Below are positions 50,268 to 58,614 of a stretch of DNA of 64,000 nt, piece by piece; within the stretch, counting starts at the first letter, position 1; every line of letters starts with the position of its first letter. A program made the position numbers and the translations under genes. The notes under the pieces were generated by a model that saw only the letters and a list, made by a program, of their open reading frames with translations, was not told where the DNA came from and did no database searches. The stretch comes from Paenibacillus sp. BSR1-1. Its GTDB lineage: Bacteria > Bacillota > Bacilli > Bacillales > Cytobacillaceae. Location: positions 558,001 to 622,000 of the forward strand of contig NZ_JAQMWQ010000001.1 of NCBI RefSeq assembly GCF_030403775.1, read 5' to 3'.

Positions 50268-52283
50268 CTAACCAGCCAGTTCACTGCCACCTTGCTGCAG
50301 CTGATACATCTGATAATATTTGCCCTTACAGGCCATTAACTCGTCATGTGTTCCTCTCTCCACAATCGTTCCCCGATCTAGGACAAGAATTTGATCCGCA
50401 TTTCGGATGGTTGATAAGCGGTGGGCAATAATAAATGTTGTTCTTCCTTTCTTTAACACTTCCATTGCTTCTTGAATAACAGCTTCCGTTTCGGTATCAA
50501 TACTGGAGGTTGCTTCATCGAGAATAAGAATTGCCGGATTAAATGCTAGCGCCCGTGCAAACGAAATCAGCTGCCTTTGTCCGCTTGAAAGGGTGCTTCC
50601 CTTCTCAATAACCGGTTCGTCATAACCATTCTCTAAATTTCTAAACACCTTATCTGCGCCAACATCCTTCAAGGCTTTTTCCACCTTATCTCTCGTAATC
50701 GAAGGATCATTTAGACTGACATTCGAAGCAATTGTCCCTGAAAACAAATAAGGATCCTGCAGGACAATCCCCATATGATTGCGGACAGTTTGCCGCGGCA
50801 AACTTTCTACATCTTTTTCATCAATGGTAATTTTCCCTTTTTGACAGTCATAAAAACGGAACAGTAAATTCATAATTGAACTTTTCCCAGAACCAGTATG
50901 GCCTACAAGGGCGACAGTTTCACCCTGTCTTGCCTGAAAATCGATATTCTTTAGGACATACTCACCATCTTTATATCCAAAAGATACATTATCAAAAGAT
51001 ACATTTCCTTTAAACCTTGATATTCGTTCAGTACTGACATTTTCACCTTGTTCATCCATTAGTTTAAACACGCGCTCACCCGCAACCAGAGCCTGCTCCA
51101 AATTGGCTAATTGATTTACAATACCCTGAATTGGCTGAAAGAGACGATTTATATAATCCACAAAGGCATAGAGCATTCCAAGTGAAATAATATTTGCAGG
51201 CAGAAGCGACTGGGCCCCAAAATACCAAATAAAAGCCACAAATATTAGGTTTCTTAATATCCCAACGAGGTTATGGGATGTTAAAGAATTTAAGCTTAAC
51301 AATTTGTTTTGATAAGTAAAATGATCATGATTAAGCTTTTCAAACTCCTCTTTCGTCTCCTCTTCCCTGCTAAACGCCTGAATAATCGTCATTCCCTGAA
51401 TGGATTCATTAATCATAGCATTGATGTCACTATTGCGTGATCGAATAAAACGATTATATTTAGATGCATACTTACGGTAAACCAACATCCAAATATACAG
51501 GATTGGCAGCAATACTAAACAAATCCCGGCTAACTTCACGTTCAAAATAAACAAGGCAATATAAATACCTGTAATATAAATTACGCTCGTAAAAAAAGCA
51601 GCAAGGACGGTAACGTAAAGTTCACGGATCGCTTCTGTATCATTCGTAATTCTCGCCACAACTTTTCCTGCAGGAAGATTATCGAAATATTGAATTGGAA
51701 GTCGCTGGATATGACCAAAAATTTCCCCACGCATTTTTTGAATAATTCGATTTGCCGACTTTTTCAGAAGATAGTGTTCGCCAAATTGAAAAATGGCTGA
51801 AACCACTAATAAGCCGAAATAAATGATCAATAATTGAATAATCGACGGAATTTCCGGCTGATAAAATTTAAGGAGTTCTCCGCCCTTTAGAATTTTCACC
51901 GGATAAACTGCTTTTTTTCCCCCTTTTTCAATAACTAAGGACCCTTTAGCAATCGTCCTTTTTCCATCAAAATCCAATTTCCTATCAAGGAAAATAAATT
52001 TTGAACCTACTTGCAAAATCCTGATTTGCTGCCCTTTTTGTTCACCATCTACAAAATACTTTCCTCTTTTGTAAAATTGGCCATTATACTCTACCGCATT
52101 TGCGTCCTTCTTGGATATATACCATTTTGACTCAATCCCTAAAATATGCTGGTCAATCACATTTTTGGCAATAAAGGGGCCTGCTAGATCTGTTATAACC
52201 GAGATGGTGAGCATAACCAATGCAGCTATAATAATCTTTTTATATGCTAATGCATATCCAAATAATCGTCTGCCCGTGGTCAT
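50268..52283 (-). CDS. bmrD: Heterodimeric multidrug ABC exporter subunit BmrD
   Basis: A 671-residue half-transporter: six membrane helices with a large extracytoplasmic insertion (about residues 45-140, WYISKKDANAVEYNGQFYKR), then an ATPase with VGHTGSGKSSIMNLLFRF, TLSSGQRQLISFARAL, AILILDEATSSIDTETE and AHRLST. Glu after Walker B is present, so this is the half with the competent catalytic site. It starts inside the bmrC stop (ATGA overlap). Confidence 0.93.
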   Translation of the reverse strand: MTTGRRLFGYALAYKKIIIAALVMLTISVITDLAGPFIAKNVIDQHILGIESKWYISKKDANAVEYNGQFYKRGKYFVDGEQKGQQIRILQVGSKFIFLDRKLDFDGKRTIAKGSLVIEKGGKKAVYPVKILKGGELLKFYQPEIPSIIQLLIIYFGLLVVSAIFQFGEHYLLKKSANRIIQKMRGEIFGHIQRLPIQYFDNLPAGKVVARITNDTEAIRELYVTVLAAFFTSVIYITGIYIALFILNVKLAGICLVLLPILYIWMLVYRKYASKYNRFIRSRNSDINAMINESIQGMTIIQAFSREEETKEEFEKLNHDHFTYQNKLLSLNSLTSHNLVGILRNLIFVAFIWYFGAQSLLPANIISLGMLYAFVDYINRLFQPIQGIVNQLANLEQALVAGERVFKLMDEQGENVSTERISRFKGNVSFDNVSFGYKDGEYVLKNIDFQARQGETVALVGHTGSGKSSIMNLLFRFYDCQKGKITIDEKDVESLPRQTVRNHMGIVLQDPYLFSGTIASNVSLNDPSITRDKVEKALKDVGADKVFRNLENGYDEPVIEKGSTLSSGQRQLISFARALAFNPAILILDEATSSIDTETEAVIQEAMEVLKKGRTTFIIAHRLSTIRNADQILVLDRGTIVERGTHDELMACKGKYYQMYQLQQGGSELAG

Positions 52284-54037
52284 GCTGACACCTCCTCTTC
52301 AACGGTTCCCTCAATTTGCTGTCGTAAAAATTGTTCTTTATACCACCCGTCTACCTCTATGAGCTGTTTATGTGTCCCTTCTTCAATAATTCTTCCTTCA
52401 TCAAGGACAATAATATGATCAGCATGCTGAACAGCCGACATTCGGTGAGTGGTGATAATCGTAGTTTTGTTGTTTCTCACTTGACGTATATTCTCAATAA
52501 TTCTTTTTTCTGTTTTGGCATCAACCGCTGATAATGAATCGTCAAGAATGAGAATTTCCGGATTTTTAATGAGCGCACGTGCAATCGAAATTCTCTGTTT
52601 TTGTCCTCCGGAAAGAGCCACCCCTTTTTCACCCACCATTGTACTTATCCCTTCCGGAAGCATCTCAAGATCCTTCCGAAGTGCTGCAATATCGATAGCA
52701 TTCTCTAACTCTTGATCGCTGGCATCCTTTCTGCCAAAGAGAATATTCTCCTTTACACTTCTTGAAAATAAAACATGATCCTGGGGTACATAGCCAATCC
52801 AATTTCGAATCTTCTCCAGCTTCTGCTCTTCGATTGGAACCCCAGTAATGGATAGTTCCCCGGTTCCAAGCGGGTACTGCCTTAATAATTGTTTAATAAA
52901 GGTTGTTTTTCCGCTTCCTGTTTTCCCTACAATCCCCAGTGTTTGACCTTGAAATAATTGGACATTCACATTTTCCAAATTATTATTTTTAGAGGAGGGA
53001 TAGCGAAAGGTTACCTTCTTGTATTTTATATTTTCTGGAGCATTGACTGCTACCGGACTACTTGGATTTTCAACCTCTTCCTGATAGGCTAATGTTTCGT
53101 TAACACGGTCTAATGAAGCATTTCCCCGCTGCATCACATTGATTAACTCCCCAATTGCAAACATGGGCCATATCAACATCCCTAAATAAACATTGAAGGA
53201 TACAAGATTGCCTAAAGTAATCGATTGATGAAAAACTAAATAGGCACCATAGCCAAGCCCGATTAAATAACTGATTCCAACCAGAATCTTAATCGTTGGA
53301 TCAAATAAAGAATCTATCCTCGCCACTTTTAGGTTTTTTTGATATAAGTCCTCTGTTAATAGATGGAACCTATTCTGATCAGCCTCTTCTTGGACATAGG
53401 CACGAATGACCCTGACTCCTGCAACTGATTCCAGAACCCGGTCATTTAACTCACCGAATGCATCCTGTGCTTCCATAAAACGAGTGTGAATTCTCTTACC
53501 ATAAATCTGCATCAGGATTGCCATAACCGGCAAGGGAATAATAGCTGCTAACGTTAGCTTCCAGCTAATAAATAATCCCATAGTCACCAATAGCGTCAGC
53601 ATCCAAACACTGGAATCGACCAGCGTTAAAATACCGAACCCAGCGGTTATCGAAATGGCTTTTAAATCATTAGTAGCTCGGGCCATTAAATCTCCTGTTC
53701 GATTTTTTTCATAAAAAGCAGGCGTCATCTTTAAAAGGTGGTGCATAAATCGTGAGCGAAGTTTTCTTTCAACAAGGAAAGCGCCGCCAAACAATTTAAA
53801 CATCCACACATAGGTAATTAGATAGGATGAAAACATGATTAATAATAGAACACTTAAATAGTGAAAGATTTTATTTTTACTCATCTCCCCAAAGTGAATA
53901 TTATCGATTGCCATACCAATCAATTTTGGCGGCAGGACATCTAATATTCCTACCAAAATCAATAAACTAACCGCAATAGCATATCTTTGCCAGTTTTCTT
54001 TGAAAAACCAGCTTAATTTTTTTAATACCGAAAACAT
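52280..54037 (-). CDS. bmrC: Heterodimeric multidrug ABC exporter subunit BmrC
   Basis: A 585-residue half-transporter with six N-terminal helices and an ATPase domain: VGKTGSGKTTFIKQLLRQYP, ALSGGQKQRISIARALI, ILILDDSLSAVDAKTE, THRMSA. Walker B is followed by Asp rather than Glu (DDSLSAVD), the degenerate site known for BmrC. Length equals B. subtilis BmrC (YheI, 585). The ATG follows AAAAGGGGGAGG. The long upstream leader suggests antibiotic-inducible attenuation. Confidence 0.94.
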   Translation of the reverse strand: MFSVLKKLSWFFKENWQRYAIAVSLLILVGILDVLPPKLIGMAIDNIHFGEMSKNKIFHYLSVLLLIMFSSYLITYVWMFKLFGGAFLVERKLRSRFMHHLLKMTPAFYEKNRTGDLMARATNDLKAISITAGFGILTLVDSSVWMLTLLVTMGLFISWKLTLAAIIPLPVMAILMQIYGKRIHTRFMEAQDAFGELNDRVLESVAGVRVIRAYVQEEADQNRFHLLTEDLYQKNLKVARIDSLFDPTIKILVGISYLIGLGYGAYLVFHQSITLGNLVSFNVYLGMLIWPMFAIGELINVMQRGNASLDRVNETLAYQEEVENPSSPVAVNAPENIKYKKVTFRYPSSKNNNLENVNVQLFQGQTLGIVGKTGSGKTTFIKQLLRQYPLGTGELSITGVPIEEQKLEKIRNWIGYVPQDHVLFSRSVKENILFGRKDASDQELENAIDIAALRKDLEMLPEGISTMVGEKGVALSGGQKQRISIARALIKNPEILILDDSLSAVDAKTEKRIIENIRQVRNNKTTIITTHRMSAVQHADHIIVLDEGRIIEEGTHKQLIEVDGWYKEQFLRQQIEGTVEEEVSA

Positions 54038-54066
54038 GATTTGTTCCTCCCCCTTTTGTTTTACTA

Positions 54067-54126
54067 CTATCCGCCTTCTTTCTCTTCAGCTAAATGAATA
54101 AGTCTAACCTCAACAATTTGTAACAT
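54067..54126 (-). CDS. Possible 19-residue peptide just before bmrC
   Basis: Encodes MLQIVEVRLIHLAEEKEGG. The ATG at 54126 is eight bases from GGGGGAGG, a near copy of the bmrC SD context. It lies downstream of the attenuator hairpin and 29 bases upstream of bmrC. It may couple translation into bmrC or be a chance frame. Confidence 0.4.
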   Translation of the reverse strand: MLQIVEVRLIHLAEEKEGG

Positions 54127-54159
54127 CACATGTTCCTCCCCCTGTTCAAGTAAAATGAT

Positions 54160-54213
54160 AAAAAAAGAGACATACCGCAGTATAAGTGCAGTATGCCTCT
54201 GGAAAAAAGAGAC
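54160..54213 (-). terminator. Attenuator terminator with competing antiterminator, bmrCD leader
   Basis: Terminator on the minus strand: AGAGGCATAC (54200-54191) pairs with GTATGTCTCT (54175-54166), then a T-run. An upstream GTCTCT (54213-54208) can instead pair with AGAGGC (54200-54195), the terminator's 5' arm, forming an antiterminator. Confidence 0.75.
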
Positions 54214-54287
54214 AAAAAAACACACATTACGCATCACTAAAGAACGCAACCTGTGTTTTGTCATTTATTAAATGTACGTTAAAGGAA

Positions 54288-54362
54288 TTAAAGAGAATTC
54301 TCTTTTGGACAGGTTGCATTTAAATATTTAGTTTTAAAATTAACTTTTCTTCTTCTAATCAT
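54288..54362 (-). CDS. Leader peptide of bmrCD (24 residues)
   Basis: A 24-residue basic peptide, MIRRRKVNFKTKYLNATCPK followed by ENSL. Strong SD GGAGGG with seven-base spacing, 32 bases after the predicted transcript start. Codons 15-18 contain an RNA segment (54320-54309) complementary both to the SD-proximal GGGTTGCGTC (54372-54363) and to ACAGGTTGCGTT (54254-54243). This is the architecture of ribosome-mediated attenuation, as known for B. subtilis bmrB-bmrCD; whether the peptide is homologous to BmrB is not established. Confidence 0.65.
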   Translation of the reverse strand: MIRRRKVNFKTKYLNATCPKENSL

Positions 54363-54400
54363 GACGCAACCCTCCATTTCCTATTTTTTCTTCCTTTGTT

Positions 54401-54429
54401 AGATTATCACCAGTTGTTGTAAAAGTCAA
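54401..54429 (-). promoter_or_regulatory. Sigma-A promoter of the bmrCD leader
   Basis: Minus strand TTGACT (54429-54424), 17 bp, TAATCT (54406-54401). Confidence 0.65.
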
Positions 54430-54445
54430 TTCGCATTTTTCAGAA

Positions 54446-54760
54446 TTATTCTGCTCTTACTGCCGTTCCATAAGCGATTAATTCTGATGCCCCCTGCATG
54501 ACCGAACTGGATTGTAATCTCATGGCGATGATGGCATCTGCCCCTAACTGCCTGGCTTCTTCTGCCATTCTTTCAATTGCCTTTTTTCTCGCTTCATTTA
54601 ACATATCGGTATATTCCTTTATTTCTCCGCCTACAATGGTCTTTAGCCCAGCCAATAAGTCCTTGCCAATATGCTTGGATTGGACTGTACTTCCCTTCAC
54701 CAAACCAAGCACCTCTTTAATTTCCCTGCCCGGCAGGTAATCAGTCGTAACAATCATCAT
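54446..54760 (-). CDS. YbjQ-family (UPF0145) protein
   Basis: A 104-residue protein of the YbjQ family: IVTTDYLPGREIKEVLGLVK, VGGEIKEYTDMLNEARKKAI, LGADAIIAMRLQSS, IAYGTAVRAE. The fold is a small pentameric dodecin-like/heavy-metal-binding type; function unknown. ATG at 54760 follows GAGGCG at about ten bases; a second ATG follows immediately. It overlaps the end of yxlD by 20 bp, so it may belong to the sigY operon. Confidence 0.85.
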   Translation of the reverse strand: MMIVTTDYLPGREIKEVLGLVKGSTVQSKHIGKDLLAGLKTIVGGEIKEYTDMLNEARKKAIERMAEEARQLGADAIIAMRLQSSSVMQGASELIAYGTAVRAE

Positions 54761-54977
54761 AATTTGAATTCGCCTCACTTCTTCTCTTTTTACCAAAAAT
54801 TTTTCTCACAAAAATCAAATAAAACAATGTCGGCATTGGCGCTTGAATAAGGCCGACAATTCCCCAAAGCCAATAATTATGATTATGTTTACGGGCATCT
54901 AAAAATAAATATATGCTTTGCACTAATAAAATAGCAGCCACAATGATGATGACGGTTAACGAATTCTCTCCCTTCAT
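54741..54977 (-). CDS. yxlD: YxlD-like membrane protein
   Basis: A 78-residue protein with two helices (LTVIIIVAAILLVQSIYLFL and YWLWGIVGLIQAPMPTLFYL) of the phospholipase-D N-terminal (PLDc_N) type. In B. subtilis YxlD and YxlC together restrain SigY. ATGA overlap with yxlC indicates coupled translation. The C-terminal tail KKRRSEANSNYDDCYD is charged. Confidence 0.8.
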   Translation of the reverse strand: MKGENSLTVIIIVAAILLVQSIYLFLDARKHNHNYWLWGIVGLIQAPMPTLFYLIFVRKIFGKKRRSEANSNYDDCYD

Positions 54978-55321
54978 CCGATTTTCACCTTCTTCAATAA
55001 ACGTGTTCCACTATAAAATGCAATAAAAATAGTTGTGGCAATCTGTAGAAATATAAAAACTGCCGGCATTTGAAATAAGGAAATCATAATCCCGCACAAA
55101 ATGATGATCGCTACGATAAAAAATATAGACAAATCCCTAATCAGTTTTTTCCTGATTATCTTTTTTTCCGCTAAAACCATTTGTTCAAACCATTGGAGGT
55201 CCGGTGAATAGACTGGAAACTGCTCCATTTTGTTTAAACCTTCTTGTATCTCAGAAATAGCTAAAATGTCCTGTTTATTTTGTTGTTCGCCGTCCAAAAC
55301 GATGACTCTCTGTTTCTTCAC
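54974..55321 (-). CDS. yxlC: YxlC-like SigY negative regulator
   Basis: A 115-residue membrane protein with a cytosolic N-terminal half (KMEQFPVYSPDLQWFEQMV) and two C-terminal helices (LSIFFIVAIIILCGIMISLF, MPAVFIFLQIATTIFIAF). Matches the YxlC family, part of the SigY anti-sigma complex. GTG at 55321 is ten bases from AAGGAG and lies inside the end of sigY. Confidence 0.82.
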   Translation of the reverse strand: MKKQRVIVLDGEQQNKQDILAISEIQEGLNKMEQFPVYSPDLQWFEQMVLAEKKIIRKKLIRDLSIFFIVAIIILCGIMISLFQMPAVFIFLQIATTIFIAFYSGTRLLKKVKIG

Positions 55322-55832
55322 TTAGGTTCAGCTCCTTTCTGACTGACTTGATTCCATTATGCACTCTTGATTTCACCGTTCCAGGAGATATTTTCATCCA
55401 TTCTCCTATTTCTTCGTAAGAATAACCATAATAATGCTTTAAAACTATGGGAATACGGACGTCCTCTGGGAGTCTCCCGAGTGCCTCAAGAGCATCATTC
55501 CAGTCTTCATTTCTGCTTTCGAAATGCCACTTCAGTTTTCGGTAAATTTCCTCTTGTCCCTGCCAGTTCTTTTCTCTTTTTTTCTTTCGGCACTGGTCAA
55601 TATATGTATTTGTCGCAATCGAAACGAGCCACGTGGAAAATTTGCTTTGCCCATTATAAAGGTGAATCTTTTGAATACATTTTGCCATTGTCTCTTGTGC
55701 TAATTCTTCAGCTGTATCGGGATTCATTGTAATTTTCATTAAATATTTTACAAGGAATGGATAATGGTCTTTAAACAACATGGCAAAAGCAAGATGGTCC
55801 CCTTTTTTAGCATTTTTTATTAATGCATCCAT
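55275..55832 (-). CDS. sigY: ECF sigma factor SigY
   Basis: A 185-residue ECF sigma factor. Region 2 about residues 18-85 (YPFLVKYLMKITMNPDTAEE, FSTWLVSIATNTYIDQCRKK) and region 4 about residues 118-165 (LPEDVRIPIVLKHYYGYSYEE, ISPGTVKSRVHNGIKSVRK). The order sigY-yxlC-yxlD is that of B. subtilis, where SigY controls this operon and responds to nitrogen starvation or toxic peptides. An autoregulatory promoter lies just upstream. Confidence 0.9.
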   Translation of the reverse strand: MDALIKNAKKGDHLAFAMLFKDHYPFLVKYLMKITMNPDTAEELAQETMAKCIQKIHLYNGQSKFSTWLVSIATNTYIDQCRKKKREKNWQGQEEIYRKLKWHFESRNEDWNDALEALGRLPEDVRIPIVLKHYYGYSYEEIGEWMKISPGTVKSRVHNGIKSVRKELNLSEETESHRFGRRTTK

Positions 55833-55887
55833 TTAGCTATAACCCTCTCTTTCCCCCATATTCCTTGTTTTTTCTCTCTTTATTTAT

Positions 55888-55913
55888 GACGAACAAAAAA
55901 CAACTTTCGTTCA
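55888..55913 (-). promoter_or_regulatory. SigY-type autoregulatory promoter
   Basis: Minus strand TGAACG (55913-55908), 16 bp, CGTC (55891-55888), matching the known B. subtilis SigY promoter pattern, upstream of sigY. Confidence 0.75.
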
Positions 55914-55924
55914 TTCTATATTTA

Positions 55925-55948
55925 TTTTACAATTTTACAATTTTACAA
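55925..55948. repeat. Triple 8-bp direct repeat
   Basis: TTTTACAA three times in tandem, just upstream of the SigY -35 element. Possibly an AT-rich upstream element or simple slippage repeat. Confidence 0.6.
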
Positions 55949-55956
55949 TAGAAACA

Positions 55957-55981
55957 AAAAGGAACGGATTCCTCCGTGCCC
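55957..55981 (-). terminator. Terminator of the class A PBP gene
   Basis: Minus strand GGCACGGA-GGAA-TCCGTTCC, then TTTTTG, right after the stop codon. Confidence 0.7.
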
Positions 55982-57976
55982 TTAATCACCTTTACCATGC
56001 CCCTTATTTTTTCCTCTCTTTTTCCATCTCTCTATTTGCTTGTTCCATTTTTCTTCCCACTTTTGGATTTCATTATTAAATTCCTCTTGAAAATTAAATC
56101 GATTTTTTTCTTTCAAAGCGGAAATATGCGTCACATTAAATTTTTGTTTTGGTTTACTTTTTAATGCTTCCGACATGACTTCTCGAAAAATAACAGCAGA
56201 ACCTGTTTTGCTGGTTGGCGTGATATAATGTTCCGCATCTGTTTTATCATAACCGACCCAGATGGCTCCCACTAGCTGCGGTGTATAGCCAACAAACCAC
56301 TGGTCTTTCAGACCATTAATTCCTTTAATCGGTACTTGGGTGGAGCCAGTTTTCCCTGCCGTTTCACGGCCAGGTATTTTGGCTGCTTTTCCTGTTCCTT
56401 GTTCTACAACGCCTAGCAGCATTGTTGTCATATCATCCGTCACTGCTTTCGTCGTAACTCGCTCCTTTTTGACTTTCCATTCGGCAACCACATTGCCATT
56501 TGCCTCGACGATTTTTTGGATTACATGCGCCTTCACTTTGACACCATTATTCGGAAATACGGAAAAAGCTTCTGCCATGTTTAGCGGAGAGACTCCTTTA
56601 TGCAGGCCTCCAAGGGCAACGGATAAATTCCGGTCAGCTTTATCCAAGGAAATACCGAATCGTTTAACTGAATCCAGCCCCTTTTCAATTCCAATTTCAT
56701 TTAAGAGCCATACTGCTGAAACATTTTTCGATTCCTTAACCGCGTCATACATCGGGACTTCTCCCATATATTGATGATCGAAATTACTAGGCTGATAATT
56801 TCCAAATTTCATCGGTTCATCTTTTAGCATATCCGTGATTTTCCAGCCCTCTTCTAGCGCAGGGGTGTAGACAGCCAATGGCTTAAATGAAGAACCGGGC
56901 TGTGCTTTTAATTGGGACGCCCTATTATAGCCTCTAAAAGTGTGTTCTCCCCTTCCACCTGCAAGGGCTCGGACCCCGCCTGTTTTCGGGTCTACTAAGA
57001 CCCCGCCGCTTTGAACCAGACGGTCTTTTCCTTTTGGAAATATACTGTTGTTTTGATAGGTTGTTTCCATCACCGATTGCATGTTGGGGTCAAGCTCTGT
57101 ATAAATTTGATAGCCTCCCGTAAGCAAATCATCTTGCGATAACCCATACTGATGAATTGCTTCATCTAATACCTGATCGACATAGTAAGGGAATTTACCG
57201 CGGAACGGGTCGCCGCCTTTATCATCTAAAACCACTTTTTCCTCCTTGGCTTTTTCATATAGTTCATTTGTTATATAGCCTTGATTTTTCATTTGCAGTA
57301 AGACAAGATTTCGCCGTTTAACTGCCTCTTTCATATGGTCATATGGATTCAGGGCAGATGGAGCTTTAATTAATCCGGCTAGCAGAGCGGATTCACTAAT
57401 CGAAAGCTTCTTTACCTCTTTAGCAAAATATTTGCCTGCCGCTTGTTTAATCCCATATGCCCCATTTCCAAAATAAATTTGGTTTAAATACATTTGCAGA
57501 ATTTCTTGTTTCGAATATTCCCGCTCAACCGCCAATGCTAAAAAGACCTCTTCCATTTTTCTTTTAAGCGTTTTTTCGGATGTCAGGATCGTATTTTTCG
57601 TCAATTGCTGTGTGATGGTGCTGCCGCCTTCTACCATCCCACCTGCCTTTAAGTCACGGAATAGCGCCCTTGACGTTCCAATTAGATCAACACCTCCATG
57701 TTGATAAAATCGATGATCCTCGATGGCAATTACGGCATTCTTCATTGATTCAGGGACTTCCTTAATTGGAACTCCTTCATTTTTATTCGCCGAAACCTTG
57801 CTCGCTATCTTTCCGTTTACATCATAGAAAACAGTTGGCTGGGGTAGTTCATTTTTAAGTTCTGATATATTGGCAGTCTTGGAAAAAAAATAAATTGCAC
57901 CAAAGAAGCCTAAAATGATAATTAAGCCGCTTAATACCACGATTTGGACTACATGCCATTTTTTCAAGTTTTTCAT
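55982..57976 (-). CDS. Class A penicillin-binding protein (PbpF/PbpG type)
   Basis: A 664-residue bifunctional peptidoglycan synthase. N-terminal membrane anchor (VVQIVVLSGLIIILGFFGAI); GT51 glycosyltransferase with IAIEDHRFYQHGGVDLIG, EGGSTITQQLTKN and MYLNQIYFGNGAYGI; transpeptidase with PGSSFKPLAVY (active Ser), SKNVSAVWL (SxN) and AGKTGST (KTG). The C-terminus ends in a Lys/Trp/Gln-rich tail instead of the longer domain of B. subtilis PbpF. The ATG follows AGGAGG. Forespore paralogues (PbpF, PbpG) are the nearest by motif memory. Confidence 0.92.
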   Translation of the reverse strand: MKNLKKWHVVQIVVLSGLIIILGFFGAIYFFSKTANISELKNELPQPTVFYDVNGKIASKVSANKNEGVPIKEVPESMKNAVIAIEDHRFYQHGGVDLIGTSRALFRDLKAGGMVEGGSTITQQLTKNTILTSEKTLKRKMEEVFLALAVEREYSKQEILQMYLNQIYFGNGAYGIKQAAGKYFAKEVKKLSISESALLAGLIKAPSALNPYDHMKEAVKRRNLVLLQMKNQGYITNELYEKAKEEKVVLDDKGGDPFRGKFPYYVDQVLDEAIHQYGLSQDDLLTGGYQIYTELDPNMQSVMETTYQNNSIFPKGKDRLVQSGGVLVDPKTGGVRALAGGRGEHTFRGYNRASQLKAQPGSSFKPLAVYTPALEEGWKITDMLKDEPMKFGNYQPSNFDHQYMGEVPMYDAVKESKNVSAVWLLNEIGIEKGLDSVKRFGISLDKADRNLSVALGGLHKGVSPLNMAEAFSVFPNNGVKVKAHVIQKIVEANGNVVAEWKVKKERVTTKAVTDDMTTMLLGVVEQGTGKAAKIPGRETAGKTGSTQVPIKGINGLKDQWFVGYTPQLVGAIWVGYDKTDAEHYITPTSKTGSAVIFREVMSEALKSKPKQKFNVTHISALKEKNRFNFQEEFNNEIQKWEEKWNKQIERWKKRGKNKGHGKGD

Positions 57977-58036
57977 AGATGCCTCCTATTTGGAAGAGAA
58001 AAAAAAGACAGGAGAACCCTATCTTATGTTTAGATA

Positions 58037-58492
58037 TTATTCACTTTTCGTCAATTCTTTAAAACGCTGTTTGGAAAGCTTCTCATCAAAGCTGCTAAAA
58101 ATCCGATAATTTCCTTCATCCAATATCCTAAAATGTTTACTTAGGATATTTTGTTGTAGGATAAAGCCGCTTTTCTTTGATATTGCTCTCCACCAGATTC
58201 GGCCGCCTAATGTTTTCGTTTTGCGGTAATCAATTCCTTCACGAGCTACCGTTTCCAAAACCTCTAGTGGCTCATTACCAAATAAAAATTGTACTGTTTC
58301 CGTTTCCCGGAAAAGAGCACAAATAGCAACGACTGTTGACCAGTTAGCAAGGACTCTTCCTTTTTCAATTTGAACAAGTGTTTTCTTTGATACACCAATG
58401 ATTTCAGCCATTCTATCCTGGGTATAGCCTGCTTCAGTCCGAATCAAGCGAAGCTTTTCAGACACTTTCAATATGATTTCATCTCTGGTCAT
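58037..58492 (-). CDS. XRE-family transcriptional regulator
   Basis: A 151-residue protein with an N-terminal Cro/C1-type HTH (about residues 10-60: LRLIRTEAGYTQDRMAEIIG, SKKTLVQIEKGRVLANW) and a C-terminal region of unknown fold (LGGRIWWRAISKKSGFILQQ). Target genes unknown. ATG at 58492 is behind GAAGGAAGGG. Neighbours are a PBP gene downstream and thiT upstream on the same strand. Confidence 0.8.
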   Translation of the reverse strand: MTRDEIILKVSEKLRLIRTEAGYTQDRMAEIIGVSKKTLVQIEKGRVLANWSTVVAICALFRETETVQFLFGNEPLEVLETVAREGIDYRKTKTLGGRIWWRAISKKSGFILQQNILSKHFRILDEGNYRIFSSFDEKLSKQRFKELTKSE

Positions 58493-58566
58493 TTTAAGCC
58501 CTTCCTTCAATAGCCTATGGTGTAATTTTACACAAGTTCCGGTAATCATTCAAATTTTATCATAAA

Positions 58567-58600
58567 AAAAACTGCTATCAATTCTTCGAAAGCAGTTGAA
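58567..58600 (-). terminator. Terminator of thiT
   Basis: AACTGCT / AGCAGTT stem with a 14-base loop, then a T-run on the minus strand. Confidence 0.75.
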
Positions 58601-58614
58601 TGAACAAATATATG

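Noticed and set aside
54067..54264. 65-codon frame spanning the bmrCD attenuator as the leader gene
   Set aside because: Its ATG at 54264 has no SD and the terminator hairpin lies inside it; the 24-codon frame at 54362 has a strong SD and sits where a leader peptide should. BmrB homology was not assumed.
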